64,000 nucleotides of DNA from Neobacillus rhizophilus (GCF_018343535.1 NZ_JAGYPF010000004.1:393666-457665), one strand, 5' to 3'; counted from the stretch's first letter, positions 46,319 to 55,001 are shown. Made by a program: numbers and translations. The notes: generated by a model from the sequence alone, not told the origin.

Positions 46319-46490
46319 ATGACTAAGATTCTTCTTCTGGTGGTTCTCTTACTGACATTGTACTGGTTGGTTCCCTTTATCCTAACTGCGGGTATGGGGA
46401 TCGGAGCTGAATACCATCCATGCATTAAAAGAAGTCTTTAAAGAACTATCAAGAAAAGGTATGACCTATTCAAGAATTGACGGATTATAG
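46319..46490 (+). pseudogene. Polysaccharide deacetylase remnant with internal deletion
   Basis: ATG behind AAAGGAG starts an N-terminal anchor (MTKILLLVVLLLTLYWLVPF); about 30 residues later a different frame supplies LNTIHALKEVFKELSRKGMT and ends YSRIDGL, the usual C-terminus of NodB-type deacetylases. The catalytic middle is gone. It follows the split glucosyltransferase, with which such genes are often paired. Confidence 0.5.
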
Positions 46491-46767
46491 TACTAGAACC
46501 GTCCATTTGGCTTATTCCTAAAAAAGGTATTGTTGCAGGAAATTGTAGGGTGACAGTCCTCCCATGATTCCGGTGAAAAACTTCTCATAACCGGTGCGGT
46601 GAACGTTACAACAAACAGTGGTAAAGAAGAAAGTAGAATTAATATTTACATTTATTGATCTATTTTAGTAATTAAAACTTCGACTTTTTAAATGATTCCA
46701 TTTTTTGTAAGATTATTTCTATATTAACATTTTTATTTAAATATCTTTTTAAGCATTAGGAGGAAAA
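46491..46767. other. 277-bp region without gene
   Basis: No open frame or hairpin of note; probably decayed sequence continuing from the deacetylase remnant, plus the promoter of the next gene. Confidence 0.4.
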
Positions 46768-47241
46768 ATGTTTTTATCTTATCCCATATTAGCTTCTCTT
46801 TTAGGTATGCTAATTGCTCAATTTGTAAAAATCCCAATTCATTTTTTAACATCAAGGGAATTAAAATGGAAATTGATGTTTAGTACAGGTGGTATGCCCA
46901 GTTCTCATACAGCTACAATTATCGCTTTGACTACAGCGGTTGGAATAACTTCAGGTATTTATTCAAATGATTTTGCAATAGCCCTTATGGTTTCCCTAAT
47001 CGTGATGTACGATGCTACTGGGGTTCGAAGGCATGCTGGTTATCATGCAGAAGTCTTAAATAAATTACTAGTTGATTTCAATCGTTTAATTGTAGCTCTT
47101 AAAGATCCCAATTTAGAGAAAACAGAGTACAGAGCAAAATTAAAAGAATTGTTAGGACATAAACCCGCTGAAGTGTTCTTTGGAGTCATTACAGGAATTT
47201 TAGTTGCTGTTTTAACTTTTTATTTCTATCCATTTAAATAA
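46768..47241 (+). CDS. yuiD: Divergent PAP2 family protein YuiD (DUF212)
   Basis: A 157-residue membrane protein with the family's conserved STGGMPSSHTA and VMYDATGVRRHAGYHAEVLN. It is related to acid phosphatase/VPAP proteins; substrate not established. RBS TAGGAGG. Terminator follows. Confidence 0.9.
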   Translation: MFLSYPILASLLGMLIAQFVKIPIHFLTSRELKWKLMFSTGGMPSSHTATIIALTTAVGITSGIYSNDFAIALMVSLIVMYDATGVRRHAGYHAEVLNKLLVDFNRLIVALKDPNLEKTEYRAKLKELLGHKPAEVFFGVITGILVAVLTFYFYPFK

Positions 47242-47251
47242 TTAAGATATA

Positions 47252-47288
47252 AAAAAATGACCTCATAAGTTTGGTCATTTTTTTATAT
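47252..47288 (+). terminator. Rho-independent terminator
   Basis: AAAAAATGACC/GGTCATTTTTT. Confidence 0.85.
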
Positions 47289-47317
47289 CTGACTCTTGTT
47301 TATAGAGATTTATGAAA

Positions 47318-47412
47318 TTAAGATTTTATATTTCGTAAACAGCCACTAATTCGAGCTAAAAGTTCTTCAATTTCAAAAGGTTTTGTTACAAAGTCATTTG
47401 CTCCATTGTTTT
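47318..47412 (-). pseudogene. Response-regulator receiver remnant
   Basis: The frame NNGANDFVTKPFEIEELLAR ends ISGCLRNIKS-stop. GANDFVTKPF is the conserved Lys-Pro switch region of receiver domains. The rest of the gene is absent. Confidence 0.6.
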
Positions 47413-47558
47413 TTCATTTTAAGGATATTTTAATGTTTTATTCAGAAAACAGTAAGTTTAAATGGCTATACTTAAGTTGCCCAGTTTTTAATGGGTGTTT
47501 CGTTTTTAATTTTGATCTTTTACTTTCATTTCTAGATGAAGGGGATTGAGGGGTTTAG

Positions 47559-48143
47559 ATGAATTACAAATTATTTCAAGCTATTAATCAAAATGCAGGA
47601 CATCACCACTTTTTAGATGGTCTGATGGTTTTCGTTACTAAAGATGCCTTGCTTATTTATGCGTTAGTTTTACTTCTCATGTGGTTTATTGGGAAGGAAA
47701 AATATAAATATACAGTTGTATTTGCTGCAATTACTGGAGGATTGGGGTTATTTATTAATTTTATCTTAGGACATATCTATTATGAACCACGTCCATTTGT
47801 AACGCATCACGTTAATTTATTGATTCAGCATACAAAAGATTCGGGATTCCCTAGCGATCATTCAACAGGTGCATTTTCTCTTGCACTTGCGGTATTATGG
47901 CGAAAGCATCGTAAAATTGGATTTGGAATGCTCTTATTTGCTATTTTAACTGGAATTTCTCGTGTATATGTAGGGCATCATTACCCTTTTGATGTACTAG
48001 CAAGCGTTATTGTAGCAATAATTACAAGTAGATTTGTATATGCATTTAGTTCTGTATTTAAACCAATTGCACGGATAATTATTAGCACTTACAACCGAAT
48101 TCCACTGTTCCCTAAAACTGAACAACAAAGTGTTTCAAAATAA
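47559..48143 (+). CDS. bcrC: Undecaprenyl-diphosphatase BcrC (PAP2)
   Basis: A 194-residue, five- or six-helix phosphatase: KDALLIYAL, PRPF, PSDHSTGAF and SRVYVGHHYPFDV carry the PAP2 catalytic residues. It recycles undecaprenyl diphosphate outside the membrane and confers bacitracin tolerance in Bacillus. In B. subtilis it is driven by ECF sigma factors; no such promoter could be assigned. RBS GAAGGGGATTGAGGGG region. Confidence 0.92.
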   Translation: MNYKLFQAINQNAGHHHFLDGLMVFVTKDALLIYALVLLLMWFIGKEKYKYTVVFAAITGGLGLFINFILGHIYYEPRPFVTHHVNLLIQHTKDSGFPSDHSTGAFSLALAVLWRKHRKIGFGMLLFAILTGISRVYVGHHYPFDVLASVIVAIITSRFVYAFSSVFKPIARIIISTYNRIPLFPKTEQQSVSK

Positions 48144-48150
48144 TACAATT

Positions 48151-48183
48151 AGAAAAACATCGGTTTTGCCGATGTTTTTTTTG
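48151..48183 (+). terminator. Rho-independent terminator
   Basis: AAACATCGG/CCGATGTTT, T8 tail. Confidence 0.9.
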
Positions 48184-48525
48184 CTTTAGGCGGATTTTTT
48201 CTTTAATCACCTAAAAAAGACATGTTCAATTCACTCAGTAAATCAATACTTTTATTCACTACTAAGAAGGTTTCATTTTTTCAATACAATCAATAAGAAG
48301 TCTGAACTCAAAACGGCTCCTTTTAATTCGTGAATTCTAGTCTTTTAGAATAATTGCTACTGTTTTAAGAGAGTTAAAACAATTAGCTTAATAAAAAGCC
48401 ATTTCCTAATCTAGGGAAAACATCTTTCGAGAGTGTATCACATGCCTTCTTCATGTTCCTTTATTATAAATTGATCTACATATAGCAATACTAATCATAA
48501 ATTATGTAATGGAAGGATCACGGCT
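48184..48525. other. 340-bp region without gene
   Basis: AT-rich; I see no frame, remnant or structured element here. Confidence 0.4.
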
Positions 48526-48786
48526 ATGAACAGCAAAATAGAAATACATAAAGTTCTAGAACGATTGGTAGGATTCGAACAAAAAATCAATTTCCAAACC
48601 CCCGTTGAGATAACCCCTGATCTTCAAGCCTACCTGAATTACTATGGATTTCATTTAGAAAAGGTGGATTATCATTTCGGAAAAATTGAAATTGACGAGA
48701 CCAAAATTATGGTACAAATGTTTTCACCGGAGCCAAGCAAGCAAAGAAAGAACTGGGCGGACAGTGGTATTGTTTTTACCGATTAG
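48526..48786 (+). CDS. Hypothetical protein, 86 aa
   Basis: Soluble protein with a charged alpha/beta character (IEIHKVLERLVGFEQKINFQ.., LEKVDYHFGKIEIDETKIMV). GGAAGGATC precedes the ATG. No family recognised; possibly intact. Confidence 0.5.
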   Translation: MNSKIEIHKVLERLVGFEQKINFQTPVEITPDLQAYLNYYGFHLEKVDYHFGKIEIDETKIMVQMFSPEPSKQRKNWADSGIVFTD

Positions 48787-48824
48787 GGGCGGAAATATTA
48801 AAGATTAAACTTTAGAGGTGAGTT

Positions 48825-49284
48825 ATGGAATCTGGTGATTGAAGATGACCTTCCTATTTTTTTCACGCACCAACAGGACCGTGAAGCGAACCATATGGCT
48901 GCCTTTACGAGTAAAGATCCAAGTGATTGGGATCGTTTCATGACACACTGGAACAAAATTCTTGTGGATCAGAACATTATGAAGCAGACAATCATTTACG
49001 AAGATCATGTGGTTGGGCATATTTCACAATTCGAGCAGTTTAGAGAACGAGAAGTTAGCTATTGGATTGGAAAGGAATATTAGGGCAAAGGAATCGCAAC
49101 CAAAGCTATAAGGGAATTTCTAAAACACATTACAATTCGTCCTCTTTATGCTCGTGCTGCGAAAGATAATGCCGGATCTCTTAAGGTTTTAGAGAAATGT
49201 GGATTCGTGATTACTGGTGAGGACAGTGGGTACTCTAATGCACGTGGCGAAGATGTGGAGGAGTTTATTCTCACCCTCAAATAA
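48825..49284 (+). pseudogene. GNAT acetyltransferase with nonsense and frameshift
   Basis: The frame LVIEDDLPIFFTHQQDREAN ... VSYWIGKEY-stop-GKGIATKAIREFL ... NAGSLKVLEKCGF is a complete GNAT except for TAG at 49081-49083 where the family has Trp in EYWGKGIAT. At the 5' end ATG 48825 is one base out of frame. Two lesions indicate a dead gene. Confidence 0.75.
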
Positions 49285-49400
49285 AGAAATCAAGAAGTTT
49301 AATGTTAATTACGTTATAGGGTGCTTTTCTTTAGTAAGAAGGTGTCTTTTTGATATGCCCCTACACATCAACGGATTAGATTTTGTTAGGTAAAAAAAGA

Positions 49401-49475
49401 TTGTGAAGATTTCCACTTAAACGAACGGGTGCGATAGTTGAACAATAAATGGGCTGCTTTGGCAGTCCTTTTTAT
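49401..49475 (+). repeat. Dispersed repeat copy with terminator
   Basis: TTGTGAAGATTTCCACTTAA then ACGAACGGGTGC and TTGAACAATAA, followed by GGGCTGC/GCAGTCC with T5 (49451-49475). Unbroken version of the sequence that flanks the IS110 element. Confidence 0.75.
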
Positions 49476-49815
49476 TTATCGTTATTAAAACATAAGTAGC
49501 AGTTTAATTGATCACAAGGGTTGCTACGGTCGCCTCATTTTAGATTAACAGCAAAAATTAACTTGTCATATTACAAATTATTAGCAATGAAACAAGAATC
49601 TTGGTTTAGCTTATCCATAAATTGTGTTTCTTTATCAACATTCTATAAAACCTAAACTTGAAATAGGCTCTTTAATTAGGAACAGGGACCTAAGAGGAAA
49701 CATAATTTGTTGAAGAGAGTACAAAAGATTATCTAATGTTTTTACACAAAACTGACAATTTACTGTTTTATTCTCTTTTCGGGTTTAATCTGTTTAAAAT
49801 AAAGGGGAGGTAAAA
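49476..49815. other. 340-bp region before the repeat peptide
   Basis: No coding frame recognised. Presumably holds the promoter of the peptide gene; a strong RBS (AAAGGGGAGG) is at its end. Confidence 0.4.
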
Positions 49816-50052
49816 ATGCAAAATTTTCAAAATGGACTTCAAGGCTTGGGAATCGATCCTTTTCAAGTTGGTATGCTAGCACCAATTAATCCACAGAGCC
49901 TGGATATGCGCCTGTATGGTGGGATGCATTGTGGAGGTTTTCGCTGCGGAGGTTTTCATTGCGGAGGTTTTCACTGCGGAGGTTTTCACTGTGGGGGCTT
50001 TCGTTGCGGCGGTTTTAGCTGCTTTAACTGTGTCGGCGCTGTTGTTATTTAA
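49816..50052 (+). CDS. Candidate heterocycloanthracin/sonorensin-type bacteriocin precursor (CGGF repeats)
   Basis: A 78-residue peptide. The leader-like N-terminus (MQNFQNGLQGLGIDPFQVGM) resembles the MN.FQ.ELQ.L....F..G start of heterocycloanthracin/sonorensin precursors. The core is six (H/R)CGGF pentads in a row, then SCFNC. Regular Cys-Gly spacing suits azole formation by a cyclodehydratase, as in TOMM peptides. The pentads come from a 15-bp DNA repeat. No modification, export or immunity gene is in the window; in this family the precursor often lies apart from them. Alternative: a metal-binding or structural Cys/Gly-rich protein. Confidence 0.55.
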   Translation: MQNFQNGLQGLGIDPFQVGMLAPINPQSLDMRLYGGMHCGGFRCGGFHCGGFHCGGFHCGGFRCGGFSCFNCVGAVVI

Positions 50053-50082
50053 AAATTTCCGGAAAAATTTTTTGAAAAGATG

Positions 50083-50119
50083 TGTCCCTGCAAATCTCGC
50101 AGGGGCATCTCTTTACAGT
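50083..50119 (+). terminator. Rho-independent terminator
   Basis: TGTCCCTGC/GCAGGGGCA stem with TCTCTTT, 30 bp after the peptide gene. Confidence 0.7.
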
Positions 50120-50500
50120 TTATTATATTGGACAAAGAATCGTACATAAACAGATAATTCGCTAGTAGTAACTTTGGTTGTTGCTCGTTGTCGTTGCCGA
50201 TAGTTGTAGAATATCCGAAGAAAAAAGCACCCCTTTTTGAATTGCCCCGTACAAAGGATGCCTGCATCTAGTTATTTCGTTTGGCTTTAACTTTCTTTTT
50301 TTGAAATCAATATCCTGCCACTCTATTTTTTTCCATTACCTCTTGAACTGAATGTAATTTTTTCATTATTCTCTCTACATTCCTGATGGAAGGGTATAGA
50401 TATTCATTATTGTGCTTCCTTCAGTGAAATAAAATATGTATGAAATGAGACTTCAGGAAAGAGGGTTAGAATAAGCCCCTCGAGGATGATTATAACATTT
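50120..50500. other. 380-bp region without gene
   Basis: Open minus-strand frames here lack RBS and family similarity. No structured element recognised apart from the REP copy that follows. Confidence 0.4.
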
Positions 50501-50529
50501 TGAGACACGAGAACCGTCCCCATGTTTCA
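50501..50529. repeat. REP-like palindrome, copy 1
   Basis: Core GAGAACCGTCCCCATG within an imperfect palindrome (TGAGAC..GTTTCA). Shares AACCGTCC with copies at 51410 and 63052. Confidence 0.65.
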
Positions 50530-50539
50530 TAATTCCTAG

Positions 50540-50569
50540 TTGACAGGTAGGGATAATATGAATTATAAT
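50540..50569 (+). promoter_or_regulatory. Sigma-A promoter of the esterase gene
   Basis: Perfect TTGACA (50540-50545) and TATAAT (50564-50569) with an 18-bp spacer, 49 bp before the esterase start. Confidence 0.8.
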
Positions 50570-50617
50570 CCTGTTAATTAGAAAAACGGAAATGATCGTT
50601 TAAGGAGGGGACGCGGG

Positions 50618-51379
50618 ATGAAAGAACAATATCCTGTTTTGGCTGGAGCGGAGTCATTTTTTATAGAAGGGAACGATACTGGTATCTTAATTTCCCATGG
50701 ATTTATGGGCACTCCTCAAAGTGTGCAATACTTGGGACAAGAATTTGCCAAACTTGGTTATACGGTTTATGCCCCAAGGTTAATAGGTCATGGAACACAT
50801 TATCGGGACCTAGAGAATACTACGCATCATGACTGGTTTTCAGCTCTGGAAGCAGGTTACAAGTTTTTAAAGGAACGCTGCTCCACTATTTTTGTCATCG
50901 GTCAATCGATGGGAGGGGCATTAGCACTCTGGCTGGCAAATAAATATGCAGACATAGAGGGAGTCGTTACCATAAACGCTGCTTTAAGTTTACCAGACTA
51001 TGAATATTTGGTTGGGAAATCAAAACCAAGATTTCTTCCTGAGGGTTCGCCGGATATAAGATTACAAGGTGTTCATGAAATAACCTATAACAAAGTCCCG
51101 CTTCTGTCCATTCATGAACTCCAAGCGCTCATGAAGAAAACACCTGATATCATCCCAACGATCACACAGCCTATCCTTTGCTTTAAATCGCTCGAGGATC
51201 ATGTAGTTCCTCACGAATGCACAGATTATATATTCAACCATATTGGTTCTACTCATAAAGAAGTGGTGACACTTTATCATTCTTATCATGTGGCATCGAT
51301 GGATTATGACAGGGATGAAATCATCAAGAGCTCACAAACATATATAGAGAAAATTATTGAAAAAAAAGTTTTAGTTTAG
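50618..51379 (+). CDS. Carboxylesterase (Est30/YvaK-like)
   Basis: A 253-residue alpha/beta hydrolase: oxyanion HGFMGTPQS near 27-35, Ser97 in GQSMGG, Asp in SLEDHVVP and His in SYHVASMD form the triad order of Bacillus carboxylesterase Est30. Acts on short-chain esters in the cytosol. RBS AAGGAGGGG. Confidence 0.9.
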   Translation: MKEQYPVLAGAESFFIEGNDTGILISHGFMGTPQSVQYLGQEFAKLGYTVYAPRLIGHGTHYRDLENTTHHDWFSALEAGYKFLKERCSTIFVIGQSMGGALALWLANKYADIEGVVTINAALSLPDYEYLVGKSKPRFLPEGSPDIRLQGVHEITYNKVPLLSIHELQALMKKTPDIIPTITQPILCFKSLEDHVVPHECTDYIFNHIGSTHKEVVTLYHSYHVASMDYDRDEIIKSSQTYIEKIIEKKVLV

Positions 51380-51409
51380 ACTATAGTGACCGTTGTGGAT
51401 GGTTCTCGA

Positions 51410-51443
51410 TTAATGATGCACGAGAACCGTCCTCGTGCATTAA
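51410..51443. repeat. REP-like palindrome, copy 2
   Basis: TTAATG..GCACGAG and CTCGTGC.ATTAA pair around AACCGTC; stronger palindrome than copy 1. Confidence 0.7.
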
Positions 51444-51450
51444 TTTGTAG

Positions 51451-51581
51451 TTGACAATGATGGAAAATGCTGATAAATTATAATTCAAAGTTACCCAATC
51501 GGAATAGTAAAGGTTCGATCAGTCTACTGAAGGCCTTGCAATGTTGAAATCACATGATTAAACATTGCAAGGCCTTTTTGT
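51451..51581 (+). ncRNA. Possible short RNA or leader upstream of the FbpA-like gene
   Basis: TTGACA (51451) with TAAATT at 17 bp, or TATAAT at 22 bp, could start a transcript near 51487 that ends at a very stable terminator: AAGGCCTTGCAATGT/ACATTGCAAGGCCTT plus T5 (51530-51581). The product would be about 95 nt. No coding frame inside. Confidence 0.4.
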
Positions 51582-51612
51582 CTACATTAACTAAATATAA
51601 GGGGTGTTTTAA

Positions 51613-51831
51613 GTGGGGAACCTTCTAAGGAAAGCGGTGGAACAAAGGCGGCAGAGATTAATAGATAAATTGATTGCTTTTAACGTTTATAAGAAAGCTG
51701 ATAAACATCTTTTTGAATTATCACTTACGGAATTGGAGAATGAATATAGGCGATTTATACAAACCTGCCATCCACATACGAATCTAGGGTTAATCAAATG
51801 GCATAATAAATATGACCGATCAGGCATCTGA
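51613..51831 (+). CDS. FbpA-like small basic protein
   Basis: A 72-residue protein (GNLLRKAVEQRRQRLIDKLI.., KHLFELSLTELENEYRRF) of the Fur-regulated basic protein FbpA family, thought to help the FsrA RNA act during iron limitation. GTG start with AAGGGGTG upstream. A clear Fur box was not found. Terminator follows. Confidence 0.75.
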   Translation: MGNLLRKAVEQRRQRLIDKLIAFNVYKKADKHLFELSLTELENEYRRFIQTCHPHTNLGLIKWHNKYDRSGI

Positions 51832-51870
51832 AGGTCCTTAATTATTATTAGAGTTAGGGGCCTTTTTATT
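51832..51870 (+). terminator. Terminator after the FbpA-like gene
   Basis: AAGG.CC / GG.GCCTT ends of a long AT-rich stem, T5 tail. Confidence 0.55.
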
Positions 51871-51902
51871 TTTAAATTTTTAAAAAGAGGGAGCAGATAT
51901 TG

Positions 51903-52439
51903 ATGACAAACATTTTAATTATTTCTGGAAGTCCAACGAGCGTTTCACGTACCGCCGCCGTTGCTTCATTTATCGACCGCATCCTAGTTAAAAAGGGAAC
52001 AAAGGTAGAGCACCTGTCCGTTAGGGACCTGCCCGCAGAAGCATTGCTTCACGCACAGTTTAGCCATCCAGAAATCAATAAAGCCCAAAAATTGGTGGAG
52101 GATTCGGATGCATTGATTGTAGTAAGTCCGGTCTATAAAGCAAGTTACCCCGGGATTTTAAAAAGCTTTTTTGATTTGATTCCTGAGAAAGGCCTTGCTG
52201 GCAAAACAGTGCTGCCGATTGCATCGGGTGGTACCCTTGCACATCTATTAACACTGGAATATACATTTAAACCCTTATTTTCAACATTGGGAGCACGGGA
52301 AATTCCACAAGGTGTTTATATAGTGGACGCACAGATTAGCTATACAGGTGATGAAATCAAATTTGTCGATCCGCAACTCGAAGAACGGCTGGCATCAGCA
52401 GTACTGGAATTGCTGGAGAAGGTAGTGGCCATTAATTAA
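51903..52439 (+). CDS. NAD(P)H-dependent FMN reductase (SsuE-like)
   Basis: A 178-residue flavodoxin-fold reductase: ISGSPTSVSRT (phosphate loop, 7-17), VVSPVYKASYPGILKSFFDL and PIASGG. SsuE-type enzymes supply reduced FMN to a partner monooxygenase; the DszA/NtaA-type monooxygenase 1.2 kb downstream is the likely partner. TTG 51900 is an alternative start. Confidence 0.88.
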   Translation: MTNILIISGSPTSVSRTAAVASFIDRILVKKGTKVEHLSVRDLPAEALLHAQFSHPEINKAQKLVEDSDALIVVSPVYKASYPGILKSFFDLIPEKGLAGKTVLPIASGGTLAHLLTLEYTFKPLFSTLGAREIPQGVYIVDAQISYTGDEIKFVDPQLEERLASAVLELLEKVVAIN

Positions 52440-52484
52440 TACAAATTTTTGGATACCAAAAAAGAATTTCTTGGAGGTATACCA

Positions 52485-52643
52485 ATGAAATCACACGTAA
52501 ACAAATTCATTTTAGTCATCTTAATCCTGTATTTATTTTTATTAATTGCCTGGACTAAACAGCACGCAACAACAAAGACCATCCCGAAAAACGTCGAAGC
52601 TACTATATTAAATATCAGCAACCAAAATCTTGGTTTAGGCTGA
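52485..52643 (+). CDS. Small membrane protein, 52 aa
   Basis: MKSHVNKFILVILILYLFLL is a single membrane helix with a short basic cytoplasmic end, followed by a 30-residue polar tail. TTGGAGGT RBS. Unrecognised; between the reductase and the sulfur transport genes. Confidence 0.55.
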   Translation: MKSHVNKFILVILILYLFLLIAWTKQHATTKTIPKNVEATILNISNQNLGLG

Positions 52644-52674
52644 ATTTGATGAGAATAGGAGGTATTTAAATTAA

Positions 52675-53022
52675 ATGCAAAAGAACACCATAAACAATCT
52701 GGATTTATCATTGTCAGCCGAGAATAACAATTTAATAACAAACCATTTTTTAAATCTTCCAGACCTTCACTTCTTTCATAAATGCAACCAGCAATACCGT
52801 ATTAATCGCGGGGTGTATAACATGATTGATGATTGGTTTTTCGAATATGGTATTGTTCAGATTGCACCTAGAAGGATTTTTATATTAGCATTTCTGGATT
52901 TTGCCTACCAGGAAAATAAAACCCAATCAACTAAATTTTTAAGATTTGGTCATGGAGGACTAATGAAAAAACTAAATGACTTCATTAAAAATCATGAGAA
53001 GGGTTCCTACGGACAAAACTGA
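52675..53022 (+). CDS. Hypothetical protein, 115 aa
   Basis: Soluble protein (DLHFFHKCNQQYRINRGVYN, then VQIAPRRIFILAFLDFAYQE). RBS AGGAGG. The last six codons enter the 52-bp repeat array (KGSYGQN), so the natural C-terminus may have been altered. No family recognised. Confidence 0.5.
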   Translation: MQKNTINNLDLSLSAENNNLITNHFLNLPDLHFFHKCNQQYRINRGVYNMIDDWFFEYGIVQIAPRRIFILAFLDFAYQENKTQSTKFLRFGHGGLMKKLNDFIKNHEKGSYGQN

Positions 53023-53516
53023 TGAAAAAAGCAGAGGAAGTGTCCGTAAACAGGGTTCCTACGGACAAAACTGATGAAAAAAGCAGAGGAAGTGTCCGTA
53101 AGCAGGGTTCCTACGGACAAAACTGATGAAAAAAGCAGAGGAAGTGTCCGTAAGCAGGGTTCCTACGGACAAAACTGATGAAAAAAGCAGAGGAAGTGTC
53201 CGTAAGCAGGGTTCCTACGGACAAAACCGGTGAAAAAAGCAGGGGAAGTGTCCGTAAGCAGGGTTCCTACGGACAAAACTGATGAAAAAAGCAGGGGAAG
53301 TGTCCGAACCAAGGGTCGCTTCGGACAAAACCGGTGAAAAAAGCAGGGGAAGTGTCCGAACCAAGGGTTCCTACGGACAAAACCAGTGAAAAAAGCAGGG
53401 GAAGTGTCCGAACCAAGGGTCACTTCGGACAAAACTGGTGAAATAAGAAGGGGAAGTGTCCGAACCAAGGATCGCTACGGACAAAACCGGTGAAAAAAGC
53501 AGAGGAACTGTCCGAA
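53008..53516. repeat. Array of ten 52-bp hairpin repeats
   Basis: Each unit has TACGGACA or TTCGGACA at one end and TGTCCGTA or TGTCCGAA at the other, with a (C/T)(C/T)(G/A)(G/A)TGAAA..A.GGGAAG centre. The end of one unit and the start of the next form short-loop (11 nt) 8-bp hairpins; seven of nine junctions pair perfectly. Related array at 63094-63238. Confidence 0.9.
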
Positions 53517-53556
53517 CGAAGAGCCCCAACAACAAAAACCGCCGATCGTACAAACG

Positions 53557-53593
53557 AAGGCCTGCCTTTACAACTCAAAAGGTAGGCCTTTTT
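53557..53593 (+). terminator. Terminator/attenuator before the sulfur operon
   Basis: AAGGCCT.CCTTT/AAAGG.AGGCCTT with T5, 38 bp before the monooxygenase start. Conserved at 63283 in the decayed copy. Confidence 0.7.
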
Positions 53594-53630
53594 ATATAAA
53601 AAAATAATGTAAAAAAGGGAGACGATTGTA

Positions 53631-55001
53631 ATGAATAATCAAAAGCGTCAAATGAATTTAGGGGCATTTTTTATGATTCCAGGCCATCATGTAGCATCTT
53701 GGAGGCATCCTGAAAGTCCCACAGAACAGATTCTATCTTTCGATTTATATAGGGAACTGGCAGAAACAGCAGAACGCGGCAAATTTGATATGATCTTTTT
53801 CGCAGACGGTTATGCGGTAAATGACCGAAATGGCGTCGGCATTGAGCAGAGCGTCAACGTAAGACCTGATCCGTTAACACTGCTTGCCTCACTAGCAGCA
53901 GTGACTAAGCATATTGGCTTGGCAGCCACTGCATCCACAACCTACAATGAACCTTTTCATCTCGCACGGAAGTTCGCAACTATTGATCATCTTAGCGGAG
54001 GGCGTTCTGCCTGGAATGTGGTGACATCCTCAAGCGAGGAAGAGGCGCTGAATTTCAGTAAGGAGCATCATCTGCAGCATGGGTTGAGGTACGAACGAGC
54101 CGAAGAATTTGTAGACGTGGTCAGGAAGCTTTGGGATAGCTGGGAGGATGATGCCCTACAAATCAACAAAGAATCTGCGAGATTTGCTGACCCCAATCTT
54201 GTGCATCACTTAAACCATAAGGGTAATTGGTTTTCCATAAAAGGACCATTAAATATCTCAAGACCAGTCCAAGGACATTCGGTGATAATCCAAGCAGGCT
54301 CTTCGGAAGCAGGAAAAGAACTTGCGGCGAAGACGGCAGAAGTCATTTTTACAGCTTGGCAGACCATCGGTGAGGCGCAAGCCTTTTATCAGGATGTAAA
54401 AGGCCGGTTAAAGAAATATGGCCGAACGGAAGACTCTTTGAAAATCATGCCAGGTGTGTTTCCGGTCATCGGAAGAACAGAGAAAGAAGCAAATGAAAAG
54501 AAACAGCAATTAGTTGAATTAATTCCGGAAAAAGTCGGAGTAGGGCTGTTGTCATCACTTATTAGCTTTGATTTATCGAGCTATCCAGTAGATGAGCCGC
54601 TGCCAGAATTACCAAATATCAACGATATAAACGGAGCAAAAACAAGATTCCAGCTCATTAAGGATTTAGGAGATCGAGAGAATTTAACGATCCGTCAATT
54701 ATATCAGCGCGTGGCGGGTGCAAGGGGACATCGAGAGATTAAAGGAACACCTGTTCAAATCGCGGACCAGCTGCAGGAATGGTTTGAAAATGGTGCAGCG
54801 GATGGCTTCAATATTATGCCGCCGTATCTGCCAGGCGGCTTGGAGGATTTTGTTGATTTGGTCATTCCAGAACTACAGAACAGGGGACTGTTCAGAGAAG
54901 AATATACGGGACGAACATTACGAGACCATCTGGGCCTAGAAAGACCAGCTAATCATTTTGAAAAAATAAAAGGAGACTACTATGACACTATTAGAAATTA
55001 A
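53631..55001 (+). CDS. LLM-class FMN monooxygenase (NtaA/SnaA/DszA family)
   Basis: A 456-residue flavin-dependent monooxygenase of the nitrilotriacetate/DszA group: [40 protein letters not shown] (near 123-137) and [13 protein letters not shown] are family hallmarks. It needs FMNH2 from a reductase such as the one at 51903. Its 3' end overlaps the ssuB-like gene by 20 bp, so it is in the transport operon; an organosulfur compound (sulfone or sulfonate) is the likely substrate. Confidence 0.9.
   Translation: MNNQKRQMNLGAFFMIPGHHVASWRHPESPTEQILSFDLYRELAETAERGKFDMIFFADGYAVNDRNGVGIEQSVNVRPDPLTLLASLAAVTKHIGLAATASTTYNEPFHLARKFATIDHLSGGRSAWNVVTSSSEEEALNFSKEHHLQHGLRYERAEEFVDVVRKLWDSWEDDALQINKESARFADPNLVHHLNHKGNWFSIKGPLNISRPVQGHSVIIQAGSSEAGKELAAKTAEVIFTAWQTIGEAQAFYQDVKGRLKKYGRTEDSLKIMPGVFPVIGRTEKEANEKKQQLVELIPEKVGVGLLSSLISFDLSSYPVDEPLPELPNINDINGAKTRFQLIKDLGDRENLTIRQLYQRVAGARGHREIKGTPVQIADQLQEWFENGAADGFNIMPPYLPGGLEDFVDLVIPELQNRGLFREEYTGRTLRDHLGLERPANHFEKIKGDYYDTIRN

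Noticed and set aside
51451..51487. Fur box upstream of the FbpA-like gene
   Set aside because: TGATAAATTATAATTCA matches the Fur consensus at too few positions to call.
53008..53516. CRISPR array
   Set aside because: Units are contiguous tandem copies with conserved centres, no unique spacers and no cas genes.
53163..53553. Minus-strand proteins over the hairpin array
   Set aside because: Same reason; arm covariation argues for a structural, not coding, constraint.
53521..53630. SAM (S-box) or T-box leader for the sulfur operon
   Set aside because: Only a terminator hairpin is present; no S-box or T-box conserved motifs were found.
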